Source: Bacteroidales bacterium
Lineage (GTDB): Bacteria > Bacteroidota > Bacteroidia > Bacteroidales > P3
Reading direction: 5' to 3'
Assembly (NCBI GenBank): GCA_031263015.1
Contig: JAISGN010000014.1
Coordinates: forward strand, 1-64,000
Length of the DNA: 64,000 nt
Shown here: piece after piece, positions 53,289 through 62,179 of the stretch
Position numbering within the stretch: position 1 is the stretch's first letter
How the letters are laid out: each line of letters begins with the position of its first letter
Made by a program: the position numbers and the translations under genes
The notes under the pieces: generated by a model
What the model was told of the DNA's origin: nothing
Seen by the model: only the letters and a program-made list of their open reading frames with translations
Database searches by the model: none

Positions 53289-54527
53289 CTACCAATATCC
53301 GTTTTCTTTCAACCATTTCTTCGCATCTTTATCTCCAAGTTGTGCTGCTATCTTTATGTAATCTATCCCTTGCTTTTCATCTCCCTTTTTCCCATAAGCA
53401 ACTCCCATATTAAAGTATGCTTCTGCCGAATTAGGATTTAATTCTACTACTTTTTGCCAACATTCTATCGTTTTCTCATATTGTTGCTTCATTTTACTAT
53501 AAACCTCACCCATATTGAAGTATGCATCTGCGAAATCGGGCTTATATTCTACAGCTTTCTCAAAACATTCTATCGATTTCTCATATTGTTTCTTCAAATA
53601 ATAATAAGCAACTCCCATATTGTAGTATGCGTCCGCCGAATCGGGCTTTAATTCTATTACTTTATTAAAGCGTTTTATTGCGAGCTTGTATTGTCCGCCC
53701 CAATTGTGATAAACAACCCCCATATTGAAGTATGCGTCCGCATAATCGGGCTTTAATTTTATTGCTTCCCTAAAACATTTTGCTGCTTTCTTATATTGTC
53801 CGTCCCAATCACTGTAAGCAATTCCCATATTGAAGTATGCTTCTGCCAAATCGGGCTTTAATTCTACAACTTTCTTATAACATTCTATTGCTTGCTCATA
53901 TTGTCCGTTCCAATTGCGATAAGCAATTCCCATATTGAAGTATGCTTTTGCCGAATCGGGATTTAATTCTACAACTTTCTCAAAACATTCTATTGCCTTC
54001 AGATATTGTCCGTTCCAATTGCGATAAGCAATTCCCATATTGAAGTATGCGTCCGCATAATCGGGCTTTAATTCTATCGTTTTCTCAAAACATTCTATCG
54101 TTTTCTCATATTGTCCCTTCCAAACATAATAAGCAATCCCCATATTGAAGTATGCATCCGCATAATCGGGCTTTAATTTTACGGCTTTCTTATAACACTC
54201 TATCGCTTTATCATATTGTCCGTTCAATTTTTGATAAGCAATCCCCATTTTGAAGTATGCGTCCGCATAATCGGGATTTAATTTTATGGCTTTCTTAAAA
54301 GATTTAATTGCTTTCCCAAAACATTCTATTGCTGTCTTAAATCGTATCTTCCAAGCAATGTAAGCAATTCCCATATTGTAATATACGAATGCGTTATCAG
54401 GCTTATATTTTACGGATTCCTTGTAATGTTCTACTGCTTTCTTATATTGTCCCCTCCAAAACTCATTTAGACCCTCAAAAAAGCACTCTTGGGCTAATTG
54501 GTCGTTGGTTGGGTTGTTATTTTCCAT
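53289..54527 (-). CDS. TPR protein with 35-residue repeats
   Basis: The 412-residue protein is almost entirely TPR: about eleven repeats, mostly 35 residues (QYEKAIECFEKAVELKPDY then ADAYFNMGIAYxxWNG), a residue longer than the usual 34. Repeat 2 has an extra seven residues (KAIKSFK before KAIKLNPDY), a 21-bp insertion. There is no signal peptide, so it is probably cytoplasmic. The last repeat (DEKQGIDYIKIAAQLGDKDAKKWLKENGYW) matches the end of the paralog at 55223-56563. Near-identical repeats suggest recent expansion. Confidence 0.92.
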   Translation of the reverse strand: MENNNPTNDQLAQECFFEGLNEFWRGQYKKAVEHYKESVKYKPDNAFVYYNMGIAYIAWKIRFKTAIECFGKAIKSFKKAIKLNPDYADAYFKMGIAYQKLNGQYDKAIECYKKAVKLKPDYADAYFNMGIAYYVWKGQYEKTIECFEKTIELKPDYADAYFNMGIAYRNWNGQYLKAIECFEKVVELNPDSAKAYFNMGIAYRNWNGQYEQAIECYKKVVELKPDLAEAYFNMGIAYSDWDGQYKKAAKCFREAIKLKPDYADAYFNMGVVYHNWGGQYKLAIKRFNKVIELKPDSADAYYNMGVAYYYLKKQYEKSIECFEKAVEYKPDFADAYFNMGEVYSKMKQQYEKTIECWQKVVELNPNSAEAYFNMGVAYGKKGDEKQGIDYIKIAAQLGDKDAKKWLKENGYW

Positions 54528-54563
54528 TGTTTGAGCGTGTTGAAATCAGATAATTTAAGTCTG

Positions 54564-54571
54564 CAAACTTA
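54564..54571 (-). promoter_or_regulatory. -7 box of the cytoplasmic TPR gene
   Basis: TAAGTTTG on the minus strand, 36 bp upstream of the ATG. Confidence 0.5.
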
Positions 54572-54845
54572 TTAAAAAATTTTTAAATTTGATATTATTG
54601 CACTTTGGCACGATTATTGATATATAGAATTTGAGAAAACCGAAACATTATGAGAACACAGCAAAATATTATGAAGAAAAACCGCACCGAAACGCCGCAA
54701 AAGTCTATCGCAGACCAAATATTGTGCATTAAATATAAAGTTATAAACTCTGCGTATCTGACAACGGCGGCGTCTTTGTGCGTTGTGTGCCTGCGGACGT
54801 AAGCCTCACGCCGAGATAACCTCAACGCATCGGATTAAAATCAAC

Positions 54846-54882
54846 GAAGGGCGGCTCTCAAACGGGCTTCCCTTCTTTTTTT
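54846..54882 (+). terminator. Orphan terminator-like hairpin
   Basis: GAAGGG and CCCTTC close an 18-nt loop and are followed by seven Ts on the plus strand. No annotated plus-strand gene lies upstream, so it may end a small RNA or short gene. Confidence 0.5.
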
Positions 54883-54902
54883 GCCTTTTTTCGCCTCTAC
54901 AG

Positions 54903-55195
54903 AATCAAATCACAGAATTCTATAATCAAGTTTCAGAACTCTATAATCAAATTACAGAATTTTGTAATCAAGTTCTGTGATTCTGGAACTTGCTTTCGCT
55001 CCAACGAAGTCAAATTATACGAAAATGAAGTCAAATCTCACGTTGATGGCATCAAATTACACGAAAATAAAAGCAAATAATGCAAGTAATGAAATCAAAT
55101 AATATAAAAATGAAGTCAAAAATCATTCAAATAAAAGCAGATTATGAAAGCGATTAAAGCAAATAATATAAGAATAAAGTCAGTTCGCCACGCAC
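54903..55195. repeat. 21-bp tandem array, AATCAA / AAGTCAAA families with palindrome relic (14 units)
   Basis: AATCAA recurs at 54903, 54924, 54945 and 54966 with a (C/T)AGAA(T/C)T segment. After a one-base slip near 55007, units AAGTCAAA, ATCAAATTAC, AAGCAAATAAT follow every 21 bp. The final unit (55175-55195) carries GTTCGCCACGCAC, a two-base variant of the palindrome, at 55183-55195. It occupies most of the gap before the second TPR gene. Confidence 0.9.
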
Positions 55196-55222
55196 CGAAA
55201 CCTAATTCTTATGGCACATTCC

Positions 55223-56563
55223 CTACCAAGACAACCAGTTTTTCTTTAACAATTTCTGTGCAAATTTATCTCCGAGTTTTGCGGCTTTCTTATGATATTC
55301 TATTGCCTGCTTTTCATCTCCTTTTACCCAATAAACAACCCCCATAAAGGTGTATGCTTCCGCATAGTCAGGCTTTAATTCTATTGCCTTCTTAAAACAT
55401 TCCATTGCTTTCTCATATTGTTCGTTCCATTGCATATAAGCACGTCCCATACTGACGTATGCTTGTGCATAATTGGGCTCTAATTCTATTGCTTTCTTAT
55501 AATATTCTACGGCTTTCTCATATTGTTTGTTCCAATCCTGATAAGCGTTGTCCATCTTGTTGTATGCATCCGCATAATCGGGCTTTAATTCTATTGCTTT
55601 TTCATATTGTCTGCCCAATTCAATATAAGCACTTCCCATAGCGAGGTATGCATCCACATAATCGGGCTTTAAGTCAATCGCTTTCTGATAATATTCAATT
55701 GCTTTCTCATATTGTCCATTCCAAGCATTATAAGCCATACCCATATTATAGTATGCGGTTGCGTCATCAGGATTTAATGCGATGGCTTTCTGGTAATATT
55801 CTATCACTTTCTCATCTTGTCCGTCCGAAAAGAAATGAGACATTATCATATCGTTGTATTCTCCTGCCAAATCGGGCTTTAATGCTATTGCTTTCTCAAA
55901 ATATTCTATCGCTTTCTCATATTGTTCGCTCCAAGTAGCATAAGCCTTACCTATATTGACGTATGCGGTTGCGTCATTAGGATTTAATTCTATGGCTTTC
56001 TGATAAGATGCCATCTCTTTCTCAAATTCATCGTTCCGAAAGCCATCAAAAAGCCTTATTTTGTTGTATTCCCACTCCAAATCGGGCTCTAATTCTATTG
56101 CCTTCTCAAAATATTTTGTTGCCTCCTCATATTCTTGCATACCTATTTGATAAGCAAATCCCATAGCGAAGTATGCTTGTGCATAATCAGGCTTTAATTC
56201 TATCGCCTTCTTATAATATTCTATTGCTTTCTCATAATCTCCGTTCCGAAGCCCATAAGCAATTCCCATATTGAGGTATGCTTCCGCATAATCGGGCTTT
56301 AATTCTATTGCTTTCTGATAACATTCAATCGCTTTCTTATATTCCCCATTATTAAATGCCGTACCACCTTTCTCAAGCCACTCTTCGGCAGATTGAGAGT
56401 TGGTATCAGGTTCGTTGAGGTTTGATATTATTTCTCTGTTATCAGGAAATATTTTATCCAAATCAAGCATTGTTTTTGTGTTCTCGCACTCTGCTGCAAC
56501 GAAAGCAAAGACAGAGAAAACCAAAGCAAACATTCTACTAATATTGTGAAGTCTCATAAACAT
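55223..56563 (-). CDS. Exported TPR protein (paralog of 53289-54527)
   Basis: The 446-residue protein has a signal peptide or lipoprotein-type signal (MRLHNISRMFALVFSVFAFVAAEC), a short linker and about eleven TPRs with the consensus EYYQKAIELKPDYAEAYLNMGIAY. Repeat 8 is short by seven residues (QYEKAIELKPDY instead of QYEKAIEYYQKAIELKPDY), a 21-bp deletion inside the KAIE-KAIE duplication. Its last repeat matches the paralog's, so both derive from one gene, with only this one exported. ATGs at 56563 and 56557 are both possible starts. Confidence 0.9.
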   Translation of the reverse strand: MFMRLHNISRMFALVFSVFAFVAAECENTKTMLDLDKIFPDNREIISNLNEPDTNSQSAEEWLEKGGTAFNNGEYKKAIECYQKAIELKPDYAEAYLNMGIAYGLRNGDYEKAIEYYKKAIELKPDYAQAYFAMGFAYQIGMQEYEEATKYFEKAIELEPDLEWEYNKIRLFDGFRNDEFEKEMASYQKAIELNPNDATAYVNIGKAYATWSEQYEKAIEYFEKAIALKPDLAGEYNDMIMSHFFSDGQDEKVIEYYQKAIALNPDDATAYYNMGMAYNAWNGQYEKAIEYYQKAIDLKPDYVDAYLAMGSAYIELGRQYEKAIELKPDYADAYNKMDNAYQDWNKQYEKAVEYYKKAIELEPNYAQAYVSMGRAYMQWNEQYEKAMECFKKAIELKPDYAEAYTFMGVVYWVKGDEKQAIEYHKKAAKLGDKFAQKLLKKNWLSW

Positions 56564-56596
56564 TAAATTTTATTTAAACATTATATTATCCGGTTG

Positions 56597-56604
56597 CAAA
56601 GTTA
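56597..56604 (-). promoter_or_regulatory. -7 box of the exported TPR gene
   Basis: TAACTTTG on the minus strand, 33 bp upstream of the ATG; a weak TTG lies 22 bp further. Confidence 0.55.
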
Positions 56605-56645
56605 TAAAAAGTAATTAGAATATCATCAACTCTTACAATAATTTA

Positions 56646-56792
56646 GCGAAACGCTGCTTTATTTTTACGAAACGGCGTTTCATTCGCACAAAACAGCGTT
56701 TTATTTTTGTGAAAGCAAATAATGTCTGTGCGACACGCACTTTTATTTTGAGCAAAGCAGATAATATAACAATAAAGTCAGTTTTGCACGCA
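56646..56792. repeat. 21-bp tandem array with palindrome unit (7 units)
   Basis: Units at 56646, 56667, 56688, 56709, 56730, 56751 and 56772. The first three carry GAAACGCTGC, GAAACGGCGTTTC and AAACAGCGTTTT. GTGCGACACGCAC lies at 56728-56740 across two units and a decayed form (GTTTTGCACGCA) at 56781-56792. The array fills the divergent gap before the large T9SS gene. Confidence 0.92.
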
Positions 56793-56847
56793 TTGATGCG
56801 AGGCAATAATTGCAAGAAAACGGCGTTATAAGAAAAAGAAACTGCGT

Positions 56848-58761
56848 ATGAAGAATTTTAAACCCGCTTTTCTGTTGATGATGCTTTGTTGTTGCGGCGT
56901 TAGTGCTTGGTCTCAATTCGTTATGGTGCCGTCTTCGCAAGCCGCAATGAAGGATGCCGACCGCACGACAAAGGACAACAATGCCGTTATGCTGCCTTTC
57001 GTTGATGACTTCTCGGACTATGTCGGCAATCCTTCGTCAAAACTCTGGCAAACAAGCGGAGGCTGCTTTATAAACAAATCTTATGGTGTTTTTACGCCGT
57101 CTGTGGGCGTTGCAACGCTGGATGCGATTGACGCTTGGGGCGTTCTGTACGACAAAACCTCATCGGCAACTTTTAATGCCGACACTCTGTGTTCCAAATC
57201 AATACGTCTGGACTCCGTTATGCTGCCCTATCCGAAGAAACTGACGCCTGCCGACTCTGTAATCTTATCTTTCTACTTCCAACCAGGCGGTGGCTACGGT
57301 CAAATGTGGCAACGGCTGGGCGTAACGCCCAATAAGGACGATAGTCTGGTGTTGGAATTTTATGATATGGCTCTCGACGCTTGGGAACAGGTGTGGCAAA
57401 CGGACGGAATGCCGCTTGACAGCCTTTTTGCAAGCGATAGTGATTATGTTCGCTACGTTACGATTGTTATTACGGACGAAAAATACTTTAATGCCGACTT
57501 TCGCTTTCGTTTTCGCAACTTTGCAACCCTTGAACCGAGCACTAATGAAAATTTTATAGGCAATTGCGACCAATGGAACTTGGATTACGTGTATCTGGAC
57601 GCCAATCGCTCGTTGCAAGACAGCACAAGGCAGGATTTAGCCTTTGTTGCCGCCGCTCCTTCCTTGCTCAAAGAGTATCAATCTATGCCTTGCCGTCAAT
57701 ACAGAGAAGAAGACCTGGCGGCAAACCTTGCAATAACCATCACCAATCTTGATTCTGTCGCCTCCGCAAGCCGTTATATGTACAGGATAGTTGATAACAA
57801 TGGTGCGGAAACGGCTCTCTATGACGGCGGATTTGAGAATCTGTCGCCTTTTGTGCAGACTCATCAGTATCAAACCTACATTCCGCACTGCAATCCGCCC
57901 GTTGCACAGCAGCCTTTCGGCATTTTTGACACGGCAAACTGGAGTTCGTTTTCGGTAATTCATACAATAAAGCCGGGCGTTGGGCAAGACAGCCGTACGG
58001 AAAACGATACCATAAAATTCATACAGCGTTTTGAGAACTTCTTTGCTTATGACGACGGCACGGCAGAGCAAGGCATAGGCGTGGAAGCAAATGCCAATTC
58101 TCATTTTGCGGTGTTTTACAATCTAAAATGCAGCGATACGCTTACTGCTGTGGATATTTATTTCAATTCTACCGCAAGAGACGATGAGCAAGTGCCGTTT
58201 TATCTCTGCGTTTGGAACGATGAGAACGGCATTCCGAAGGATACGCTCTATCGTTCGGAGCAAATGACGCCGCATATTGAGGGTTTGAATAAATATTACC
58301 GCTATATGCTGCGGCAGCCTTTGATTCTGGACGGACGATTCTACGTTAGCCTCCAATCAAAGACTGGTTCGTTTCTCAATATCGGCTTTGATGAGAACAA
58401 TGATGCGTCTTCAAAAATTTTAGGCTTCGTTGCCAATCGCTGGGAGGAGTGTTTCTTGCGCGGAGCGGCTATGATACGCCCCTATTTCGGCTCTAACGTG
58501 GTGGTAGGTCTTGATAATGTTGCCGCCGAACGCCCTTCGTATAAGATATATCCTAATCCTGCGACCGAATGGCTTCACATTGAAGGCTCGGAAGCAAACA
58601 AGATTAGCAGCGTTGAATTGTTTAATTCGCTCGGAAGGAAGGTTTATAGCGGCAGAACAGCAAAAAGTATTGACGTATCAGCCTTTTCAAGTGGTTTTTA
58701 TGTGCTTTGCATTCGCGATGATGAGGGTTTGCTGTCGCAATATAAGGTTATAATAAAATAG
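56848..58761 (+). CDS. Large secreted protein with T9SS sorting domain
   Basis: The 637-residue protein has a signal peptide (MKNFKPAFLLMMLCCCGVSAWSQ), a large beta-rich body of unknown function with laminin/MAM-like segments (FVDDFSDYVGNPSSKLWQTSGGCFINKSYG, DSVILSFYFQPGG, NFIGNCDQWNLDYVYLD) and a C-terminal type A sorting domain (YKIYPNPATEWLHIEGSE, ELFNSLGRKVYSG, GFYVLCI, QYKVIIK). It is exported through the type IX system, probably to the cell surface. No confident promoter is seen; the 21-bp array ends 55 bp upstream. Confidence 0.9.
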   Translation: MKNFKPAFLLMMLCCCGVSAWSQFVMVPSSQAAMKDADRTTKDNNAVMLPFVDDFSDYVGNPSSKLWQTSGGCFINKSYGVFTPSVGVATLDAIDAWGVLYDKTSSATFNADTLCSKSIRLDSVMLPYPKKLTPADSVILSFYFQPGGGYGQMWQRLGVTPNKDDSLVLEFYDMALDAWEQVWQTDGMPLDSLFASDSDYVRYVTIVITDEKYFNADFRFRFRNFATLEPSTNENFIGNCDQWNLDYVYLDANRSLQDSTRQDLAFVAAAPSLLKEYQSMPCRQYREEDLAANLAITITNLDSVASASRYMYRIVDNNGAETALYDGGFENLSPFVQTHQYQTYIPHCNPPVAQQPFGIFDTANWSSFSVIHTIKPGVGQDSRTENDTIKFIQRFENFFAYDDGTAEQGIGVEANANSHFAVFYNLKCSDTLTAVDIYFNSTARDDEQVPFYLCVWNDENGIPKDTLYRSEQMTPHIEGLNKYYRYMLRQPLILDGRFYVSLQSKTGSFLNIGFDENNDASSKILGFVANRWEECFLRGAAMIRPYFGSNVVVGLDNVAAERPSYKIYPNPATEWLHIEGSEANKISSVELFNSLGRKVYSGRTAKSIDVSAFSSGFYVLCIRDDEGLLSQYKVIIK

Positions 58762-58838
58762 TATCAAACAACAGCGAAGCCTTATCAGCATTTATGAGAT
58801 GCTTGTTTGATTTGATAACTTTCTAACAGGCACTAACA

Positions 58839-58882
58839 AAGCAGAAGCGAGAGTTTGAAACATTAAATTCCCGCTTCTGCTT
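58839..58882. terminator. Bidirectional hairpin between convergent genes
   Basis: AAGCAGAAGCG (58839-58849) and CGCTTCTGCTT (58872-58882) pair perfectly over 11 bp. It lies between the T9SS gene and the small membrane protein gene, which converge. The T tails are weak on both sides. Confidence 0.65.
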
Positions 58883-58960
58883 AATATTCTATTATTACAG
58901 AAAACATATATGAAGAAAAGAGACAACTATTGCTATCTCTTAGATGTATATATCGTCTAA

Positions 58961-59170
58961 TTATTCGTCCTTTCTCTTATCTCTTATCCTTTTTGTAGCA
59001 TATAGTGTAGCGAAACCAAGCAATAAAAGAGTTGCTGTCGGCAATGGGGACTTTGTTTCTTCGTGCGTGCCTGCTCCTCCGTCGCCCGGACGCGTCCCTG
59101 GTATGGGTTGAGCAGTGGCAACAAGGGAAAGAATAGTACAAAAACAAACTATAATAAATCTTTTTTTCAT
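58961..59170 (-). CDS. Small exported single-helix membrane protein
   Basis: The 69-residue protein has a signal peptide (MKKRFIIVCFCTILSLVATAQ), a short Gly/Pro-rich mature stretch (PIPGTRPGDGGAGTHEETKSP), then one membrane helix (about 44-60) and a basic tail (KRIRDKRKDE). This layout of Pro-rich box, helix and basic end recalls C-terminal sorting tags of the CTERM kind, but here the whole protein is little more than the tag. Small proteins of this shape are frequent in Bacteroidales; function unknown. It has its own promoter. Confidence 0.7.
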   Translation of the reverse strand: MKKRFIIVCFCTILSLVATAQPIPGTRPGDGGAGTHEETKSPLPTATLLLLGFATLYATKRIRDKRKDE

Positions 59171-59211
59171 ATTGTATTTATTTACTTTTATTCTGTTTAT
59201 TTTTAAGAGTG

Positions 59212-59219
59212 CAAAGATA
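59212..59219 (-). promoter_or_regulatory. -7 box of the small membrane protein gene
   Basis: TATCTTTG on the minus strand, 41 bp upstream of the ATG; a TTG lies 21 bp further (59241-59243). Confidence 0.58.
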
Positions 59220-59510
59220 CATCTTTTTTATTAAAAAGAACAACGCATATCAAAAAAAAATTTTATCAAATCTCATTCCGTAGTGATTAACTGCTGATTT
59301 ACAGTGATATAATCATTATTCTTTATTATACAAATTGCATAAAAAAAATTAGAATAAGATAAGGCAAACCATATTATCCGATTTGCAAAACGTATTACTT
59401 TAAATAATTCTCATATTATTTGCTTATTTCTTCACCAAAGGCGATTATACAAAAATATATCAGTCTTTTAACTTTATATAACAAAATGCTGTCCGCATAA
59501 AAGTTTATTC
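59220..59510. other. AT-rich intergenic stretch with nothing recognised
   Basis: Between the small membrane protein promoter and the parC terminator I see only AT-rich sequence. No frame, tRNA-like fold or 21-bp array is evident. Confidence 0.6.
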
Positions 59511-59552
59511 TACAAAAATAAAACTTGATTCTGAATTAACAAAATCAAGTTT
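59511..59552 (-). terminator. Rho-independent terminator of the lemA-parC operon
   Basis: AAACTTGATT (59521-59530) and AATCAAGTTT (59543-59552) pair perfectly. On the minus strand TTTTATTTTTG follows. It lies about 50 bp past the parC stop. Confidence 0.8.
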
Positions 59553-59603
59553 CGTAAAATTATTGCTTTGCCTTAATTGCCGCAAAGGCTGCAATATTGT
59601 TTT

Positions 59604-62171
59604 TTAAAAAAGTTCCGTTTGAATGATACCTTCTTGTGGTTGAGCGGAATCGGCATTGAACATATCCGATTGAGGTTCGGATGCGGGTTCTTCAAAAGGC
59701 AACGGCTCCAAAACCTCAATCTTTCTAATCGGATTGGAGGATAAGCGTTTTCCTTTGGCTTTATATTTCATCACTTCCACAAAATCGGCAAGCGAAACCT
59801 GTGCATCATCCGCAGGCTTCTTCATTTGGTTGTTGTCAAAGCAGATATTGACGAGCGGTTTCCAAGCAGTAAAAGCATAAAGCAAAGTAGCGTTCGGCTG
59901 TTCCTCCATAAAGCCGATTTTTTTGTCGGTTTGCTCAATCAGAAACCTCTTTACATAATGTTTTTTGCTCTCATTGTCAAGATAAATCACGCTCACAGGC
60001 TTATCAGAGTTGAATTTCTCAACACAAATCAAGTCATCATCAAAATGAGTTGCGATATCAAAGCCCGTCAAACGATAATGCCCCGATTTATAAAGGCTCA
60101 ATATTTTATCCTTACCGCTGAATGACCCTAACAAAACGCCTCTTTCTTCGGTGTTTAACTTCCTTACGCTGTCGTCAAACCAGATTTTGCGCGGAGCAAG
60201 CGTGGATATGCCGTCTCCGGTCTTGACAACCTTGCGTACAGGGTTGCGATTGACGATGTTTCCTGCCGATTGACGCCCTTTGATTAAGACATCGGCAAAA
60301 TTTATTTCGTATTGCAGGCGTTGAAGTTTGGGTTTGGCTTTCAGATACACCGTTATCATCTCGGCTTCTCCGTTAGGGTTGGCACTGAAATAAAGAACCG
60401 ATGAGCCTTTTGTTCCTTTTGTCAGAACGTATTCCTTGTTTCGTATAACTCCAACGACATTAAATCTCTTTATAAAACTGCGTCCGAACACTCCGTCCTG
60501 ATATACCATATTATATATTGTGCGTTCGTCGTTGCGTTTGAAGACTGCAATATGAATAATGCCCGTTCCGAAGAAATCTTTCTCGGCAACAGGCTTCACA
60601 ACGAAAGTTCCGTCTTTACGAAAGGCTATAATATCATCCATAGACGAGCAATCACAAACATATTCGCCGTCTTTAAACTTATAACCTGCGAATCCGTTGG
60701 CATAATCGCAATAAAGCCTTTCGTTAGCCACTGCTACGGCAGCCTGTTCTATGTAATCAAAGGAACGAATCTCCGTTTTACGTTCGCGTCCCTTGCCATA
60801 TTTATCTTTAATGCGGCGAAAATATGCAACGGCATAGTCAATGATATGTTCCAAATCATATTGCACCTGCTTCATATCATCTTCTATGGCAATCAAAGTA
60901 TCATCTGCCTTGTCGCTATTGTATTTGGATATTCTGTCAATAGGTATCTTGCGCAGTTTATGAACATCCTCCATCGTAACTGCCCGTATCAGATTAGCCG
61001 TAAAAGGTTTCAAGCCGCTGAAAATAGTATCGTCTATATCCTTATCTGTTTTGCATGGCTTTATTTGCTCATAAATCTCGTTTTCTATGAAGATACGCTC
61101 CAACGAAATCCACTGCCATTTTTCTTTAAGTTCATTTAAGGCTATCTCTAACTCCATTTGCAACAAATCAACCGTGCGTTGAGTAGAGATTTTTAAGATT
61201 TCGCTCACGCCAATGAAGCGAGGCTTGTCGTTTTCTATCACACAAGCATTCGGAGCCAAAGAAAGCTCGCAATCGGTAAAGGCATACAGAGCATCAATCG
61301 TTTGATCGGGTGAAGTGTCATTAGGCAAGGTGATGACAATTTCAGCATTCCGTGCCGTATTGTCGTCTATGCGTTTTATCTTAATTTTTCCGCTTTCGCC
61401 GGCTTTTACTATTGAGTTGATTAAGTCTCCTGTGGTTGTGCCGAAAGGAATTTCCGTTATGGCGATAGTTCGTTTGTCTATCATCTTCATTCTTGCCCGC
61501 ACTCGCACTCTTCCTCCCCGCAAGCCATCCTTATACTTTGAGACATCAATCATTCCTCCTGTTAGGAAATCAGGAAAGATTAAAAAAGGCTTCTCTTGCA
61601 ATATGGCAATGGAAGCATCCATCAATTCATTGAAGTTATGAGGCAGAATCTTACAGGCAAGTCCTACTGCAATACCTTCAACTCCCTGTGCCAGCAAAAG
61701 AGGAAACTTTATCGGTAAAGTGTCGGGTTCGTCATTTCTTCCGTCATAAGAGGGATGCCAGGTGGTGGTTTGAGGATTGAAAACGACCTCCAAAGCAAAC
61801 TTAGACAGCCTTGCCTCAATGTATCTCGGTGCAGCGGCGCCGTCTCCCGTCAATATGTTGCCCCAGTTTCCCTGAGTATCAATCAGAAGTTCCTTTTGAC
61901 CCAACTGAACCAAAGCTCCACCGATAGAGGAATCTCCATGCGGATGATACTTCATTGTGTTGCCGACAATATTCGCAACTTTATTATACCTTCCATCGTC
62001 CAATTCTTTCATTGAATGAAGGATTCGTCGCTGCACGGGCTTCAATCCGTCATTTATATGCGGAACTGCCCGCTCCAAAATCACGTAAGAGGCGTAGTCA
62101 AGAAACCATTCCTCATACATTCCTCTTAATGTAGTGGTTTTATGTGATGTTTTAGGATTTTGTTCTTCCAT
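59604..62171 (-). CDS. parC: DNA topoisomerase IV subunit A (GyrA/ParC type)
   Basis: The 855-residue protein is the DNA-cutting subunit of a type IIA topoisomerase. The winged-helix and tower parts are clear: YASYVILERAVPHINDGLKPVQRRILHSM, the quinolone region YHPHGDSSIGGALV, and the active-site tyrosine Y117 in AAPRYIEARLSKFA. A beta-propeller-like C-terminal domain follows (about 500-800), ending in an acidic tail. The shape fits the Bacteroidetes ParC rather than GyrA. It lies 8 bp after lemA. Confidence 0.94.
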   Translation of the reverse strand: MEEQNPKTSHKTTTLRGMYEEWFLDYASYVILERAVPHINDGLKPVQRRILHSMKELDDGRYNKVANIVGNTMKYHPHGDSSIGGALVQLGQKELLIDTQGNWGNILTGDGAAAPRYIEARLSKFALEVVFNPQTTTWHPSYDGRNDEPDTLPIKFPLLLAQGVEGIAVGLACKILPHNFNELMDASIAILQEKPFLIFPDFLTGGMIDVSKYKDGLRGGRVRVRARMKMIDKRTIAITEIPFGTTTGDLINSIVKAGESGKIKIKRIDDNTARNAEIVITLPNDTSPDQTIDALYAFTDCELSLAPNACVIENDKPRFIGVSEILKISTQRTVDLLQMELEIALNELKEKWQWISLERIFIENEIYEQIKPCKTDKDIDDTIFSGLKPFTANLIRAVTMEDVHKLRKIPIDRISKYNSDKADDTLIAIEDDMKQVQYDLEHIIDYAVAYFRRIKDKYGKGRERKTEIRSFDYIEQAAVAVANERLYCDYANGFAGYKFKDGEYVCDCSSMDDIIAFRKDGTFVVKPVAEKDFFGTGIIHIAVFKRNDERTIYNMVYQDGVFGRSFIKRFNVVGVIRNKEYVLTKGTKGSSVLYFSANPNGEAEMITVYLKAKPKLQRLQYEINFADVLIKGRQSAGNIVNRNPVRKVVKTGDGISTLAPRKIWFDDSVRKLNTEERGVLLGSFSGKDKILSLYKSGHYRLTGFDIATHFDDDLICVEKFNSDKPVSVIYLDNESKKHYVKRFLIEQTDKKIGFMEEQPNATLLYAFTAWKPLVNICFDNNQMKKPADDAQVSLADFVEVMKYKAKGKRLSSNPIRKIEVLEPLPFEEPASEPQSDMFNADSAQPQEGIIQTELF

Positions 62172-62179
62172 TTTGCTGT

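Larger units (their letters stand above)
54528..54902. other. Intergenic stretch with a possible short ORF and orphan terminator
   Basis: The stretch between the TPR genes holds the promoter box at 54564-54571, an unassigned 49-codon plus-strand frame (54651-54800, starting MRTQQNIMKKNRTETPQK and ending CVVCLRT) and a terminator-like hairpin at 54846-54882. The frame has no recognisable family, and no TANNTTTG box precedes it. I do not call it a gene. Confidence 0.4.
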
